A stretch of DNA of 64,000 bases, taken from NCBI GenBank assembly GCA_020310875.1, contig CM035444.1, forward strand, positions 111,589,795-111,653,794. The letters are read 5' to 3'. The DNA is from Ceratopteris richardii (taxonomy: Eukaryota; Streptophyta; Polypodiopsida; Polypodiales; Pteridaceae). Of this stretch, positions 11,381-22,530 are shown one piece after another. How positions within the stretch are numbered: position 1 is the first letter of the stretch; every line of letters begins with the position of its first letter. A program made the translations under genes and the position numbers. The notes beneath the pieces are model-generated. The model was given only the letters and a program-made list of their open reading frames with translations, did not search any database and was not told the origin of the DNA.

Positions 11381-12955
11381 ACACTCAGCCAAGGTGCCTT
11401 TGTGGTGGTTATAGCTCGAGTGTGATGAAATCGTACTTGTAGAAGTGAATTCATTCAGTGGCAAGTAGTCTACCACTTCAGCACTTGTTACTTCACATCC
11501 CGGAGGTGTGTGTAATGAGTTTTTAGGTTTAGGGTTATTAGGAAGGGAGAGAAGGAAGAGTTGGGGTTAGGTTAGGAGAATAGGAGTGAAGTAGGAGTAA
11601 GCCAAGATCAACAAGAAAAATCCAAAAAAATTTGTTAAGATAGTGTAGTTCAGGTTCAGTCATCGAAAAGTATAAAAACCAAAAAATTTAAGTTCATTTC
11701 TCACTTGTTAGAGAGCAGTATCTTGTGAGAACTAGTGATTGGTATCTTCAAAGCTGTATCAATCTGAGCCCTCACACTCACCTTGTGACCTCAAGACTTG
11801 ATTAGTGCAACCTAAGGGTAATTGACCTGCAAACTTTAACCTCAAAAGTTGTGAAAATCTCCATTTACACGTGATTAAGGTTCCGACCGGTATCGCGGGG
11901 AGGTACTGTGTGTTTTTTGAGCTTCTTGGAGTAAGTCAGTAAGCTAGGAGTGAAGAGGGGTGAGAGAAGAGTTAGGTGAAGCAAACGTTTTTTTGATTTT
12001 TGAGGTATTTTGGCTTGAGTATCGCGATCGGTTGAGTTTTTGGTATCGTGATACTAAAAACTCCCTTATATCGCGAAACTCGTTGAAGTATCGTATTGTC
12101 GGTTACCAACCTTGGTATTGCGATACCACTCGTGGTATCGTATCATCGGGTTGATATCGTGATCTCACTTTACCAAAGTGGTATCGTATCGCGGTCCATT
12201 TTGGTATCGTATCGTGTCGTGTCCAGTCTAGTATTGCGATACCATTCCAGTATCGTATCGTGCAAGTCAGTGGTATCATATCGCCACTTGCACCGATATC
12301 GTATCGTGTGGTTATGAGGTATCGTATCGCATAACTGCTGGTATCCTATCGTCCCCTACTCTAGTATCGTATCGTTCAGGTCGGTGGTATCGTATCACCA
12401 CGTGCAGCAGTATCGTATCGTGTAACCCCCAGGTATCGTATCGTCTCTCATTCCGGTGTCGTATCGCGACACTATTGTGGTATCGTATCGTCACCTACTG
12501 TGATATCATATCGTGTAGGTGTTCAGGTATCGTATCGGGCCAAACTCGAGTATCGTATCGTTCCCTTTTTGGTATCGTACCGTTCGAAAAGTGTTATCGT
12601 ATCGTCTGGATTTTCAGTATCGTATCACCTCAAATTGAGTATCCTATCACGAGAGTTTCTGGTATCATATCATGACTAGTCATTGGTATCGTATCGTCGG
12701 CTCGGGAGATATCATATCGCCAAGACAACAAGTATCGTATCGTGCCCAACAGCGGTATCGTATCGCCTGTTGCTACAGTATCGTATGGCCTAGTTCTCAG
12801 GTATCGTATCGTGGACATTTTAGTATCATCTAAAGCAGTATCGTCCAGGGTGGTATCATCCAGAGCATTTGAAGCTTTTCTGAAGGGCAAACTTGAGGCA
12901 TTTGAGGAGCCACTTAGGGAGAGTTTCAGAGACCTAGAGAGCCTCAGGAGGGTGA
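11381..12955 (+). other. Untranslated leader of A-plus
   Basis: The stretch between PBS and gag start is about 1.6 kb and has no credible coding frame. Its first 640 bp are ordinary AT-rich sequence with no recognised motif. The rest (12015-12860) is the repeat array listed separately. The last 100 bp lead into the gag ATG at 12956. A leader this long and repetitive is unusual, and the same layout is present in A-minus and C. Confidence 0.75.
12015..12865 (+). repeat. GGTATCGTATCG leader array, about 23-bp period (A-plus)
   Basis: A 10-12-bp core (GGTATCGTATCG, with variants such as GTATCATATCG or GTATCCTATCG) recurs about 28 times. Starts fall near 12182, 12203, 12250, 12272, 12297, 12319, 12341, 12364, 12387, 12410, 12433, 12457, 12480, 12503, 12527, 12550, 12571, 12594, 12617, 12639, 12662, 12685, 12709, 12732, 12755, 12778 and 12801. 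The step is 21-24 bp, mostly 23. The approximately 11-bp spacers are all different from each other. The first part (12015-12180) is less regular and includes inverted cores. The array ends about 100 bp before the gag start. Every core carries two CpG sites. Confidence 0.9.
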
Positions 12956-14842
12956 ATGAACTTGAGGTCAGGGAGAGTGCTAACTAGCCAAAGAAGTGTC
13001 ATATCTTCTATAGGAAGTGACACTCAGGTCAGTCACCACTCGGTCTATTCAAACACCTCTAGTGACTCGGAGGAGGAGATACCCATGGGTTCAGAAGACA
13101 TGAAGGGACCCGCTCCAAGTAGAAACTTCATGACCATTGTGGAGGGAGAGTACCACACCTCCTTACAATACGTCTCTACTAATGCCCAAGAGATCCCCAT
13201 CTACCTGGATGGCTTAAACAGATTTGTGGCTAGGATGATGACTTCCATGGATGCAACAATTGTACCCAGACCGACTGTTAAGTACGAAGGAGGAGCATAC
13301 ATGGACAAGATAGGTCACATATACATAGTGACAGAGTTTTCGGATTCGATCAATGAAAGGGGAGAGTTAGTGGGACAAGAAAACTCAGGTAGACCAAACC
13401 CTGAGGAATTAGTGACAACCCCTAGAGGTAGGTCCCAAGTGACACGAGTCTTGAGAGGAGACTTGATACCTCAAGATGACTACCTATTGGAAGTCTATTT
13501 GATCCGTGGAATGGACTTATTGCTTCAAAAAGATTCACCAACCCAAGGAAGAGAAGAAAGCCCGATGACATTTTATGAGCTAAAAGATCCAGAAGACAAG
13601 ACTAGAATAACATACCTAGATAAAAATCGTAGAAGATATTGGTTGGTTGATGCCATAGATAGGGCTCAACTGAAATACATGGGTTTGCCTATATTCCCTC
13701 AGAGAGAGGAGGCAACCACCTCTCAGAACCCCTTTGGAACCCAACAAGAGGTAGAGCACACCATGTCAGGACAAACTAGCCAACGGAGTGTTCCAAACTA
13801 TACTCATGTACAATTTGTGACTCGAGGAGTGCAAACACATAATCAAACTCACCCAGGAGTAGGTAATCAATACCGACCACCGGTAAGACCACGACCACCC
13901 ATAGGAGTACAGCCTGGAATACCCCCAGTTAGACCAGCAGTTCCTGCCTTCCCTGTAATGCCTAGACTGCGAGAACCAATGAGAAGATTGAGGCCTATTC
14001 AGGTCGCCAAATGCGTAAGAAATCATTATGACGGATTGCGAGAACCCTACGATCACATTGCGGAATTTAAACAAGTTCTAAGAGTAGAACAAGTAGACGA
14101 CTTCTTTGTGCAGTACGAGTCTTTCGGACTCACCCTCACAGGAACGGCTCTGACTTGGTTCCAGCCTTTAGATCCCACCCAATTTGGAAATATGGAGCAA
14201 TTTTTTCAAGAATTCATTGGGGAATTCACTAAGAGAGGAATTAAACACAATTCTGCATCTTTAATCCATAGCTTTAAACAAAACCCTAATGAAACAGTGA
14301 AAACAACCACCCGAAGATTCAATCAATATGTTGATAGATGCCCAGCTGCACAGAGGCCCACTCAACAAAAAATGATTTCATTATTTTTGGATGGACTCAC
14401 GAATGGAACGCTAAGAACGTTAGTTTACGTGAAGAGATTAGAAACCGTGAGTGAGTGTCTTCAAGAGTGCATTGACCTAGAAGACAATCTAGTTGAGGAT
14501 CTCAAGAGCACGCCCAGCCCCACTAAATCAGAGGACTCTCGGAGTACTATTACTTCCAACTCCAGTAATGTGGAGGAATTAGCGGAGCTGGTAGCAAAGA
14601 AATTGGGAGTCCAAGGATAGAAAAATTACCAACACCCAGCCTTCAGAGTGCCCATGTTACGAAGATGTAGTCTATGTGGAGGAGATCACCCCACACACAT
14701 GTGTGTACGAGGAGGAGTTGGTGCACATCAGACATATCCTTACAACAGACAGCTCCAACAAGGAACTGCATTGTATTGTCACATAGAACAAAAATACACC
14801 AACCACACCATAGAAAATTGTCCATTCAATAGGCAGGCATGA
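12956..14842 (+). pseudogene. gag: gag pseudogene (A-plus)
   Basis: A 554-codon frame starts with MNLRSGRVL and holds an N-terminal domain (EIPIYLDGLNRFVARM, EGGAYMDKIGHIY, TFYELKDPED, YLDKNRRRYWLVDAIDRA), a Pro/Arg linker (VRPRPP repeats, about residues 295-330) and the gag core (RNHYDG, QYESFGLTLTGTALTWFQPL, EFIGEFTKRG, IHSFKQNPNETV, LFLDGL). It ends at a TAG at 14618-14620. The same frame continues past the stop into MLRRCSLCGGDHPTHMC and LYCHIEQKYTNHTIENC, to a second stop after 14840. The A-minus copy has Gln where A-plus has TAG, so this stop is probably a point mutation. Knuckle spacing is CX2CX3HX4C. Confidence 0.9.
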
Positions 14843-16110
14843 CCTTTGCAACCACCTTAGTATCGACCATACGGATATCCACCTAGAGAGCCAAGCAGAG
14901 AGATGCCCAGGTATAATCCCTATCCAACACCAACAGGAGCACCGAGGCCATACGAGCAAGTACCATATCCACCGCCCCAACCAGTGTTAGGACCACAACT
15001 GTCACAACCACAACAAGTGGTACCGGTAAAGTATGCCTAGCCAGAAGAAAATTTGGAAAGAGCCATAGTGCCAGCCTGAACGATGACCAGTATAGAATCG
15101 GCAAACCCTGGATATGAGCTGCCCCCAGGAGATTACTATCCCTATGAAGCCAACATGTTAGAATATGAACCGGCATATGATTCGGCTTATTATGGATATG
15201 CAGGTTATGATCAGGCTCATGGAACGGAGGTAGCAACTTTAATGTATACTGCACCTAAAGCACAACAACCAGGAAGACCACCCGTTAGACCACCTATGCC
15301 GAGAGGACCATGTTATAGATGCGGAGGAGATAATGTCCTTGACCTTACAATCCACCACCACCTAGGACTTGGGAAGGATATTGCGATGATTGCGAAAAGG
15401 AACATCTTTTCAGAGATTGCCCTAAGAATCCAACCAAAGTCCAAGAGACTGCACCCATTAATGTAATTGAGGTGATAGAAGCACGTGGAGGTGATAAGGA
15501 ATACACCGTGCCTTTAAAGGCCATTAAAAGAGCTCAAACAAAAGAACAAAAAGGAAAACCACCAGAACAGGAACGAGAGAGCAATAGAACAGTAAGTCCC
15601 AAAATTCAAATAGTTCAAGATTCTGAGGACCCACGTGAGAGTACCCAGAACACAAAAGCAAAAAAATGGGAGGAAAGAAGAGAAAATTTCAAAGATAAAT
15701 GGATGAAAAACAAGAGTCAAGAAAATAGGAAACAAACCAAAAACAAGAGAGAGCATAAAGAACAAGGGATTCGGGAAGAGGTTCCCATTCCACCGCTTAT
15801 CCAAGAAGCAGAGAGACCACGATCGATTCTAGCTGACCCAAAACCGGACGACTTAGACATGTGGTTGAAAGCTTACCACGCTAGAATTAAGTCTGGACCA
15901 AATGTAGAACAACATGAAAGGATTTATCCATAAGGAGAATTAGAAAAGGAGAGGCTTGCTTTATGTAGAAAACTTATAGAGGTTGCACAAGCAACCCTAG
16001 AAAAGACTATCCCAGCTCTTCCAGAGACAAGAATAGCAGAGGAGCAATACAAGGGGTGTGTCAAAGCCAAGGATAAAGAACTTAGAAGGAAGGATGACAA
16101 ATGTGAACGA
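14843..16110 (+). pseudogene. gag-pol linker with second zinc knuckle and charged region (A-plus)
   Basis: Broken frames encode a Pro/Tyr/Gln-rich stretch (PPREPSREMPRYNPYP), an acidic Tyr-rich part (YYPYEANMLEYEPAYDSAYYGYAGYD, 15130-15215) and a knuckle start GPCYRCGGD near 15305-15335. A frame change then leads into a very charged K/E/R-rich region at 15472-15933 ending LDMWLKAYHARIKSGPN. This last piece matches LDMMFKAYQAHLQEGP in C and MMLKAYQARIQEGPN in D, so it is the same linker before the protease. Stops at 15934 and elsewhere. Function unknown. Confidence 0.75.
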
Positions 16111-17448
16111 GTGAAAAGTCAAGATGAACCGATGTCAACAATATCTGACCTAGAAGCTGATTGGCCAAGGGAATTATGGAATAGAATCCGAGAAGAACAA
16201 TGGAAGAAGAATGGAGTGACTAAGCCTCCTTTTGAGGAATTGGATGTAGAAGTATATCAACCAAACCCCAACATGGAAGAAGTATATGAGGAAGTATCAA
16301 GACTAGATAGAAATAGAGAGGAAGCTCAGAGTATTTCAACCTTACCAAATTACATGGGAGAATACGAAAAGGAGTCTATGATAATCCGAGCACCCACGGT
16401 ACATGGAAAAGGAAAAGGAAACTCAAAAAAGAATTCACACAATCTAACGGAACTTAAGAAGACAAAAATACGCAAACTAACTGTGGAAGAATTACTTCAG
16501 GTAAAACCGCAACTATGGAAGCAATTAGCAAGTCAACTAGAATTAGTGCAAGAGAAGGATGAAAAGGAAAACAAGGAAAAAGAAAGACCATCTAAAATAC
16601 AAATCCCAGTTGATAAGGTGGGAGAATTTAGTGAAGGGGACGAAGGTAATACGTGTCTACGTGTCACTTACAACAAGTACATGACCAAGGCAATACTCGA
16701 CATAGGAGCTGGAGTAGGAATTGCCACCAAGGAGATTTGGGAGAAATGGGGAAAGCCTACCTTACGGCCCACACGCATGAAGCTCCAATTAGCACACGGT
16801 CATGTAGAGAAACCCTTAGGAATATTAGATAGGATCAAATTAACCACATGTGGAGTTGAGTTTGAACACACATTAGCCATCTGTAAATTTGAAAGGGCTA
16901 ATAACTACGAGATGATATTAGGACGACCTTTCATGAGGCCAATGCAGGTAGTGCAAGATTGGGGAAGAGATTCATTATACCTGCAACATCAAGGGAATAC
17001 CACCAAGATAAACTTGCATACATTTGCATATCGAGATGTCCCTCCACTACAATGGAATCCCATACACAAGGAGGAAGATGACCTATCAATTCATAGCGCT
17101 AGATCAAGCGATCAATCTTGGAAGTATGAGGACGCTCAGTTATGGATGTGTAAAGAAGCCAAGAAGGAGGATAATAAAAGGCAGTTGTGGCCAATAGGAC
17201 ATCCTAACCACCGACCGGTAGAGGATCCAAGGTACATGCCTCAAATCTTCCCTGATGAAACCTTTGAACCTCATGGATGGATGGAAATCTTAGCTACCTT
17301 AGATGTGTGTGTGAATGAGGAAGTCCTAACTATGAATGACTGCATAGACGAGGAAGGCTATGATGTAAAATTGTACATGGTTGTCCTTCAAGAAGTAGAA
17401 GCGGGGGAAATCTTGGAAAAAAGTGGAAGGAGGAATATGAGAGTATAA
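16111..17448 (+). pseudogene. pol: Retropepsin region pseudogene (A-plus)
   Basis: This 445-codon frame contains the linker motif LTVEELLQVKPQLW, then the protease: TKAILDIGAGVGIATKEIWEKWG (near 16690), TRMKLQLAHGHVEKPLGIL, TTCGVEFEHTLAIC and YEMILGRPFM with the ILG motif. The active-site triad that reads DSG in C and D reads DIG here, so the catalytic Ser/Thr position is lost and the enzyme would be impaired. The rest matches the D polyprotein up to EPHGWMEILATLDV. The frame ends at a stop at 17446-17448. Confidence 0.85.
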
Positions 17449-18583
17449 AAATGGAACCTGAATTTGATTCAGAAGAGAGCTATCTAGATACCATTCGAAC
17501 CAAAGAGAAGTAGAAACCAACCAAGATTTTGGCAATAGAAGCCGCTCCCATAGTACAAGAGCAAGAGGAAAGAATAAGTAAAATTGGACCAAATCCTGAC
17601 CTATTTGAGGTTCCGGAGCATTTTAAAGATACTAAGTAGAAGAGCGAAAGATAGCCATTCAAATGCCTAAGAGAGAGGCTCGAGAAGGAGAAGTGTACGA
17701 CAACAAAGAACAAACAAAGAATATATTAGCAATAGTGGAAGATGGAGAAGAAAGATGTACATACATAGGTAAAGATGTGTCATTTGAGGACGAAGAAGAA
17801 CTAATACAATTAATCCGAGAATATCGAAACGTATTTGCATGGACATATAAGGATCTCATGGGTGTGGAACCCTAGATTTGTTCTCATAGAATACCAATGA
17901 CGGCAGATGCAAAACCATCAAAACAACGCCCTTACACATACAATGAGGTCTATGCTGCTAAAACTAAGGAAGAAATAGACAAGCTACTAGCGGCAAGATT
18001 CATATATGAAATAGAACACACCGAGTGGGTATCACCACTAGTAGTTGTGCCTAAGAAGAACGGAAAATTGAGAGTGTGCATTAACTTGAAAAATCTCAAT
18101 GCAGCCACCATACGTGACAACTACCCATTACCCATTACGGACCATCTATTGGAAAGAGCCTTAGATGGATTCTCTAGATACAACCAAGTAGCTATTGCTA
18201 CTGAGGATCAACATAAGACTGCATTCGCGATCAAATGGGGAGTCTATGCTTTCCAAATGATGCCTTTTGGACTCACTAATGCGTTGGCTACTTTCCAACG
18301 ATTGATGTGTCATGTTTTCAAAGAATTCCTGAAGAAGAGCATGGAAGTGTATGTAGATGACCTATGTACATATTCCAGTCAAAGACAAGATCACATTCCT
18401 GAGTTGAGAAAGATATTTAATAAATGCAGACAGTACAAAGTCTGCTTAAACCTAGAGAAGTGTGTCTTCATGGTACGACAAGGGAAGATCTTAGGACACA
18501 TAGTCTCTAGAAATGGAATATCCACGAATGAAGACAAGATTAAGGTCATTTTAGAGCTTCCTAGACCTAAGAATGTGAAATAG
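17449..18583 (+). pseudogene. pol: Reverse transcriptase pseudogene (A-plus)
   Basis: Frames at 17663-17875 (MPKREAREGEVYDNKEQTKN to FAWTYKDLMGVEP, then TAG) and 17897-18583 give the RT: YTYNEVYAAKTKEEIDKLL, EWVSPLVVVPKKNGKLRVCINLKNLNAATIRDNYPLP, FGLTNALATFQRLM, YVDDLCTYS (near 18349-18375), NLEKCVFMVRQGKILGHIVS. Compared with C and D, about eight residues are missing between HLLER and LDGFS, next to the first catalytic Asp, while the Asp itself remains. The frame ends at a TAG at 18581-18583; coding similarity continues in frame. Confidence 0.9.
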
Positions 18584-19046
18584 GTGCAAGCATTTATGGG
18601 ACATTGTGGATATTACCGTCGATTCATCCACATGTATGCCATAATTTCCAAACCCTTATATGGACTGTTAACTCAATTCACATGGATAGATGAATGCGAG
18701 AAGGCTTTCAATGAGTTAAAGAAGCGGCTTAGCACAGCTCCAATTCTAAAAACACCGAATTGGAACAAACCATTTCATATTCATGTGGACGCTTCTAATT
18801 ACGCAATAGGTTGTATCTTAGCCCAACCTGCAGATGAAGGAAAGTTAGATCACCCAATTGCCTATGCGAGTAGACAACTGAATCAAGCTGAGAGGAATTA
18901 TATGACTACCGAGCGAGAAGGATTAGGAATGATCTATGCAGTGAAGAAATTTAGACACTATCTCTTGGCCAACAAATTCAAATTCTTCATAGACCATCAG
19001 GCTTTATTGTACCTAGTCAATAAGCCATGTAACATGGGAAGACTGG
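18584..19046 (+). pseudogene. pol: RNase H pseudogene, truncated by element C (A-plus)
   Basis: The translation continues MGHCGYYRRFIHMYA, then RNase H: HIHVDASNYAIGCILAQP, YASRQLNQAERNYMTTEREGLGMIYAVKKFRHYLLANKFKF, FIDHQALLYLVNKPCNMGRLV. At 19047 similarity to C and D (which continue RWFLLL) stops abruptly and the LTR of C begins. The last open frame runs on into the LTR, which is an accident. Confidence 0.9.
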
Positions 19047-19674
19047 TGTTGAAGCTCAAGGTCAAGGACAAAGCATGGAAGTGCATCAAGGAAGGGGACA
19101 CACAAGAAGAGGGAGCAAGTAGGGAGCTCCAAGAAGCACCTGTCAAATTCTCAGAAGAAATCCCTATAAAAATAGTGATTTTTATCACTAAAAACCATTG
19201 TAAATACCATTTTTCATTTTTGCAACTCCATTTTGTTCAAGCCAAGAAGTCCTCAAGCTTGAGGAGTATTAGAACTATCACCATACCAAGTTTCATAATT
19301 TTTAGACTCCGTTTGAGCCCCCAAATAAGCCCTGGAACCTATTTTTTAATTAGGCCGGACACTAGGTCTGGACAGGGCCAAAACCACTCAAAAACCTATA
19401 AAAAGGGTTGGAGAGCTCATTTTTGAGGTTGGCTTGTTGTAGATTTCAGCTTTGTGAGAGAACTCTTTTGCAATCGAAGTCCTTCCATTGTTCCACTCTT
19501 TGCTTTTACTTTGTGCGCGTGTGTGTGTATGTGTGTGCATGCTTGTGTGCCTTCACTCACGCACTTGTGCCATCACTTGCTCACGGTCTTCATACCGGTC
19601 CTCAGGTCTCCATGGATTGACACTTATGAGGTGAAGCTCCTCACGTTGGTACTTGCCATTGTGCTAGAGTGACA
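19047..19674 (+). mobile_element. 5' LTR of element C
   Basis: 628 bp from TGTTGAAGCTCAA to GTGCTAGAGTGACA, eight bases before the PBS. TATA box TATAAAAAG at 19397-19405. Downstream lies an alternating TG/CG tract (about 19512-19550). A conserved CCTCAAGCTTGAGG-type inverted repeat lies near 19250. The body matches the D, D2 and D3 LTRs over most of its length, including the CCGGACACTAGGTCTGGACAGGGCC block upstream of the TATA box. Confidence 0.9.
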
Positions 19675-19681
19675 CCAAATT

Positions 19682-19699
19682 TGGCGTCATTGCCGGTGA
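19682..19699 (+). other. Primer-binding site (tRNA-Asp type), element C
   Basis: TGGCGTCATTGCCGGTGA matches the complement of the plant tRNA-Asp(GTC) 3' end at 15 of 18 positions. It follows the LTR end by a seven-base spacer. Confidence 0.75.
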
Positions 19700-20129
19700 G
19701 AGAGCTTGGAGGAGGAGCGTGTGACGGTAAGACATAGAGTAGCGACGTTGGAAGGTAAAAAAATCACCATTTTCAGTTCAATTTTTGAGTTTTTCTTCTC
19801 CTTCATCTTCATCATCATCACCATCTCCACCCACCTTCATCTTCTCAGTTTTTTTCATTTTTAGAGTCCATTCACCCCGCTTTTTACTTGTGGTTGTGAG
19901 GAAGAGCCTTAGAGAGGGTGCAGGACTGAAACGCTGAAGAAATAGTACCAAAATAGTCGAAAATCAGAGTGAACAGCCTCGGACATGACATAACATGCGC
20001 CAAGTATCGTGACTCCAATATCGTGGGTTTGAAGGAAGATTTGGCATCTGCAGACACATAGGAGTGACAAGGAGGACCCAAGATACTCATATTTGCAAAA
20101 AAATTTGAATTTGGACTCCAAAAAATCCA

Positions 20130-20800
20130 AGTATCGTGTTCTCCCGCAGTTGAAGTATCACGATACCTGGATATCGTGAAACTCTTGTGGTCGAGTATCG
20201 CGACACTTGCAGTGGTCACATATCGAGTATCGTGTATCGCTCAGAAACATTCACGATACTAGACAAATATCATGTATCGTGTATCGTGGAGTTAACTTTC
20301 GTGATACCTGGTAGATATCGCGTATCGAGTTTCTCATGATATTGGTCACGTATCGAGTATCGTAGGGACCTGAAAACGATACTTGAGGAATATCGAATAT
20401 CGTGGGAATTCCAAGTATCGTGTATCGTGATTTTTTTCGTGATACCCACCCAATATCGTGTATCCTGACCTGCAGTGTCAAGTATCGTGAATCTAACTCT
20501 CGCTTGATATCGAGTATTGTGTATCATGGGATTCCTCTTGGCGATACCTATGCAATATCGAATATCGTGAGGGTCCTTCCGCGATACTTTCTGGATATTG
20601 AGTATCATGATCTGTCTAGTTGGTCGAGTATCATGTATCATGTGGCCTAAGTATCGAGTATCGTGGACCTACTCCTGTGTCAAGTGTCGTGTATTGTTTG
20701 CTTGAGATATCGTGTATCGTGGCAAGACAAGTATCATGTATCGTCTGCTTCCAAGTATCACGATACTTGATAAGTATCGTGTATCACCTGTTCTACCGAA
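20130..20800 (+). repeat. TATCG leader array (element C)
   Basis: Between PBS and gag, doubled cores such as TATCGAGTATCGTG and TATCGTGTATCGTG recur about every 30-45 bp (near 20226, 20275, 20317, 20349, 20391, 20418, 20454 and on to 20780). Many are followed at short distance by an inverted or wobble-complementary CGTGATAC or CGATACT. The location is the same as in the A elements, but the unit is rearranged and not 23-bp periodic. The leader on either side (19700-20130 and 20800-21042) has no recognised coding or motif. Confidence 0.8.
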
Positions 20801-21042
20801 ATCCCAGAGAGGTCTTGTTTCCCTATTTTAACCTCCAGAACCCTAAACTGACATAACTTTCTCATACGAAATCCGTTTGCAGTGATTTTGGGTTTGTTGG
20901 AAAGCTCATGGGGAGTAAAATTGATACGTGGATTATTAGATATAGTATTTTCAAGTTGACCCTCAGGTGGACTAGGAAGCCAAGGAGTTCCAAAGGCTTT
21001 TGAGCAATACAAAGGGAAATTTTGGACTTGTAGACAAATCTT

Positions 21043-22431
21043 ATGAACCTAAGATCTGGCAGATACTTAGGCAAGGATACGCAAAGCATTAGATCATCTA
21101 TGGCTAGTGTCAACCACACAGCTAAGTCTTGGGCACAACAACTAAGTGGATATCCCTACATGCTAAGTTCCGACACAAGTGACTCAGAAATGTCCTTCAA
21201 CATGGAAAGACCCACGCGTAGCTCGAGTACTTCCTATTTACAGACACCAGAAGGTCCCTATAAGACACAATTAGAGTATATCAAGACACTTAGGTGCTTG
21301 CATCTATGAGGATGGTCTGAGACGATCAGTGGTCCAACTCAAAAATCCTGACCAACCCTTTAGACTTGAACACCCAGTTGTCAATTTTGAAGAGGGTGCA
21401 TACATTGATAAGGAAGGAACCATGTATGCGGTTACCAGCCTACCAGACAAGACAGATGAGTTTGGAAACATCATTCTTGAGAACGAGATAGGAGACCTAG
21501 AGCAAGGAGACCTAGGACGAGAACCCAAGACCCCAAGAGGTAAGTCAGTCTTGACTAGAGTGATCACTCCAGAATGGATTTCCCAAGATAACAAAAGCAT
21601 AGAGCTATTCATGAATAGAGAAACGGAGGAAGTCTTTTGGAGATTCAAGCCAGATCAACCGAGTCCTAAAGTCATCATCTATGAATTTAAGGATCCGGAG
21701 ACACGAAGGAAAGTTGTCTATCTAGATCACACATCTGAGAAAATATTCTTGGTAACAGAGCAGGATAGGCATGCATACACTTGGCAAGGTGAGTCAATTT
21801 TCCCTCCATCAAGATCTAATGTTTCCCAAGGCCTCCAAGGAGCAGAATCATCCAAGGCTCATGAAACCCAGAGGGAAAGAACTAGAGAGAGACCTAAGGT
21901 AAGCTTTGCAAACACTATGGGTAGAGACAGATCAAGATACGAAACAGAAAGACCTGAAAGGGAGAGACATAGAGTCCTTAGGAATCAAAGAGATGATCAT
22001 GATTTCCCATTGCCCAGACCACGAGAGCACTCAAGAACCCTTAGACCCTCTCAAGTGGTTAAGACAATGAAGAACTATTTTGATGGGTCAGGAGATCCTT
22101 ATGTCATGTGGCCGAGTTCAAACAAGTGTTAAGAGCTTAACAGGTCGAGGAATTGTTCACCCAGTTCGAGGAATTTGGTTTGACTCTTAAGGGTACTGCC
22201 TTAGCTTGGTTTCAGCCCCTGAATAGTCGCAACTATCGAGAAATAGGTCAGCTGCTAGAGGAATTCATTGTAGAATTTTCCAAGAGTGGTATCAGGCATA
22301 ACACATCATCCTTGATCCACAGTTTCAAGCAGACTACCCAAGAAACAGTGCGACTTGCAAGAAGAAGGTTTCAAGCAGACTACCCACAGCAGCCAAACAA
22401 GTGGCCTTGTTTTTAGATGGCTTGCTAAGCA
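21043..22431 (+). pseudogene. gag: gag pseudogene, N-terminal part (element C)
   Basis: Starts MNLRSGRYLGKD at 21043. After a stop at 21307-21309 and a frame change it continues from 21329 with VNFEEGAYIDKEGTMYAV, TRVITPEWISQDNKSIELF, IYEFKDPETRRKVVYLD and an Arg/Glu-rich linker, then LRPSQVVKTMKNYFDGSGDPY. After another frame change at about 22110-22150 it reads LFTQFEEFGLTLKGTALAWFQPL, EFIVEFSKSGIRHNTSSLIHSFKQT and LFLDGLL. The LTR array inserts at 22437 just after this last motif, and the frame resumes at 37194. Clearly the same protein family as A gag, but well diverged. Confidence 0.85.
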
Positions 22432-22530
22432 CTAAGTGTTGGAAAACAATGTCCCATTGGTCAAGGATTGGTCAATTTTGTCCATTCTTTAAAGCATGTG
22501 TACAGAATCTGTTCACTCCCTCGTACAAGA

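Larger units (their letters stand above)
10485..19046 (+). mobile_element. Decayed Ty3/gypsy element A-plus
   Basis: Plus-strand element with 5' LTR, tRNA-Asp-type PBS, a long leader with a 23-bp repeat array, gag, protease, RT and part of RNase H. It is truncated at 19046 inside RNase H, exactly where the LTR of element C begins (TGTTG at 19047). The integrase and 3' LTR are not in the window and may lie beyond the right edge, on the far side of C. It is the same family as A-minus and the same lineage as C and D. Many stops and a catalytic protease change show it is dead. The left boundary is known only to within about 30 bp. Confidence 0.85.

Noticed and set aside
12180..12860. CRISPR-like repeat-spacer array
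   Set aside because: The repeated core with differing spacers looks similar, but the 23-bp period, 10-12-bp degenerate core and position in a plant retrotransposon leader exclude CRISPR; no cas genes are present.
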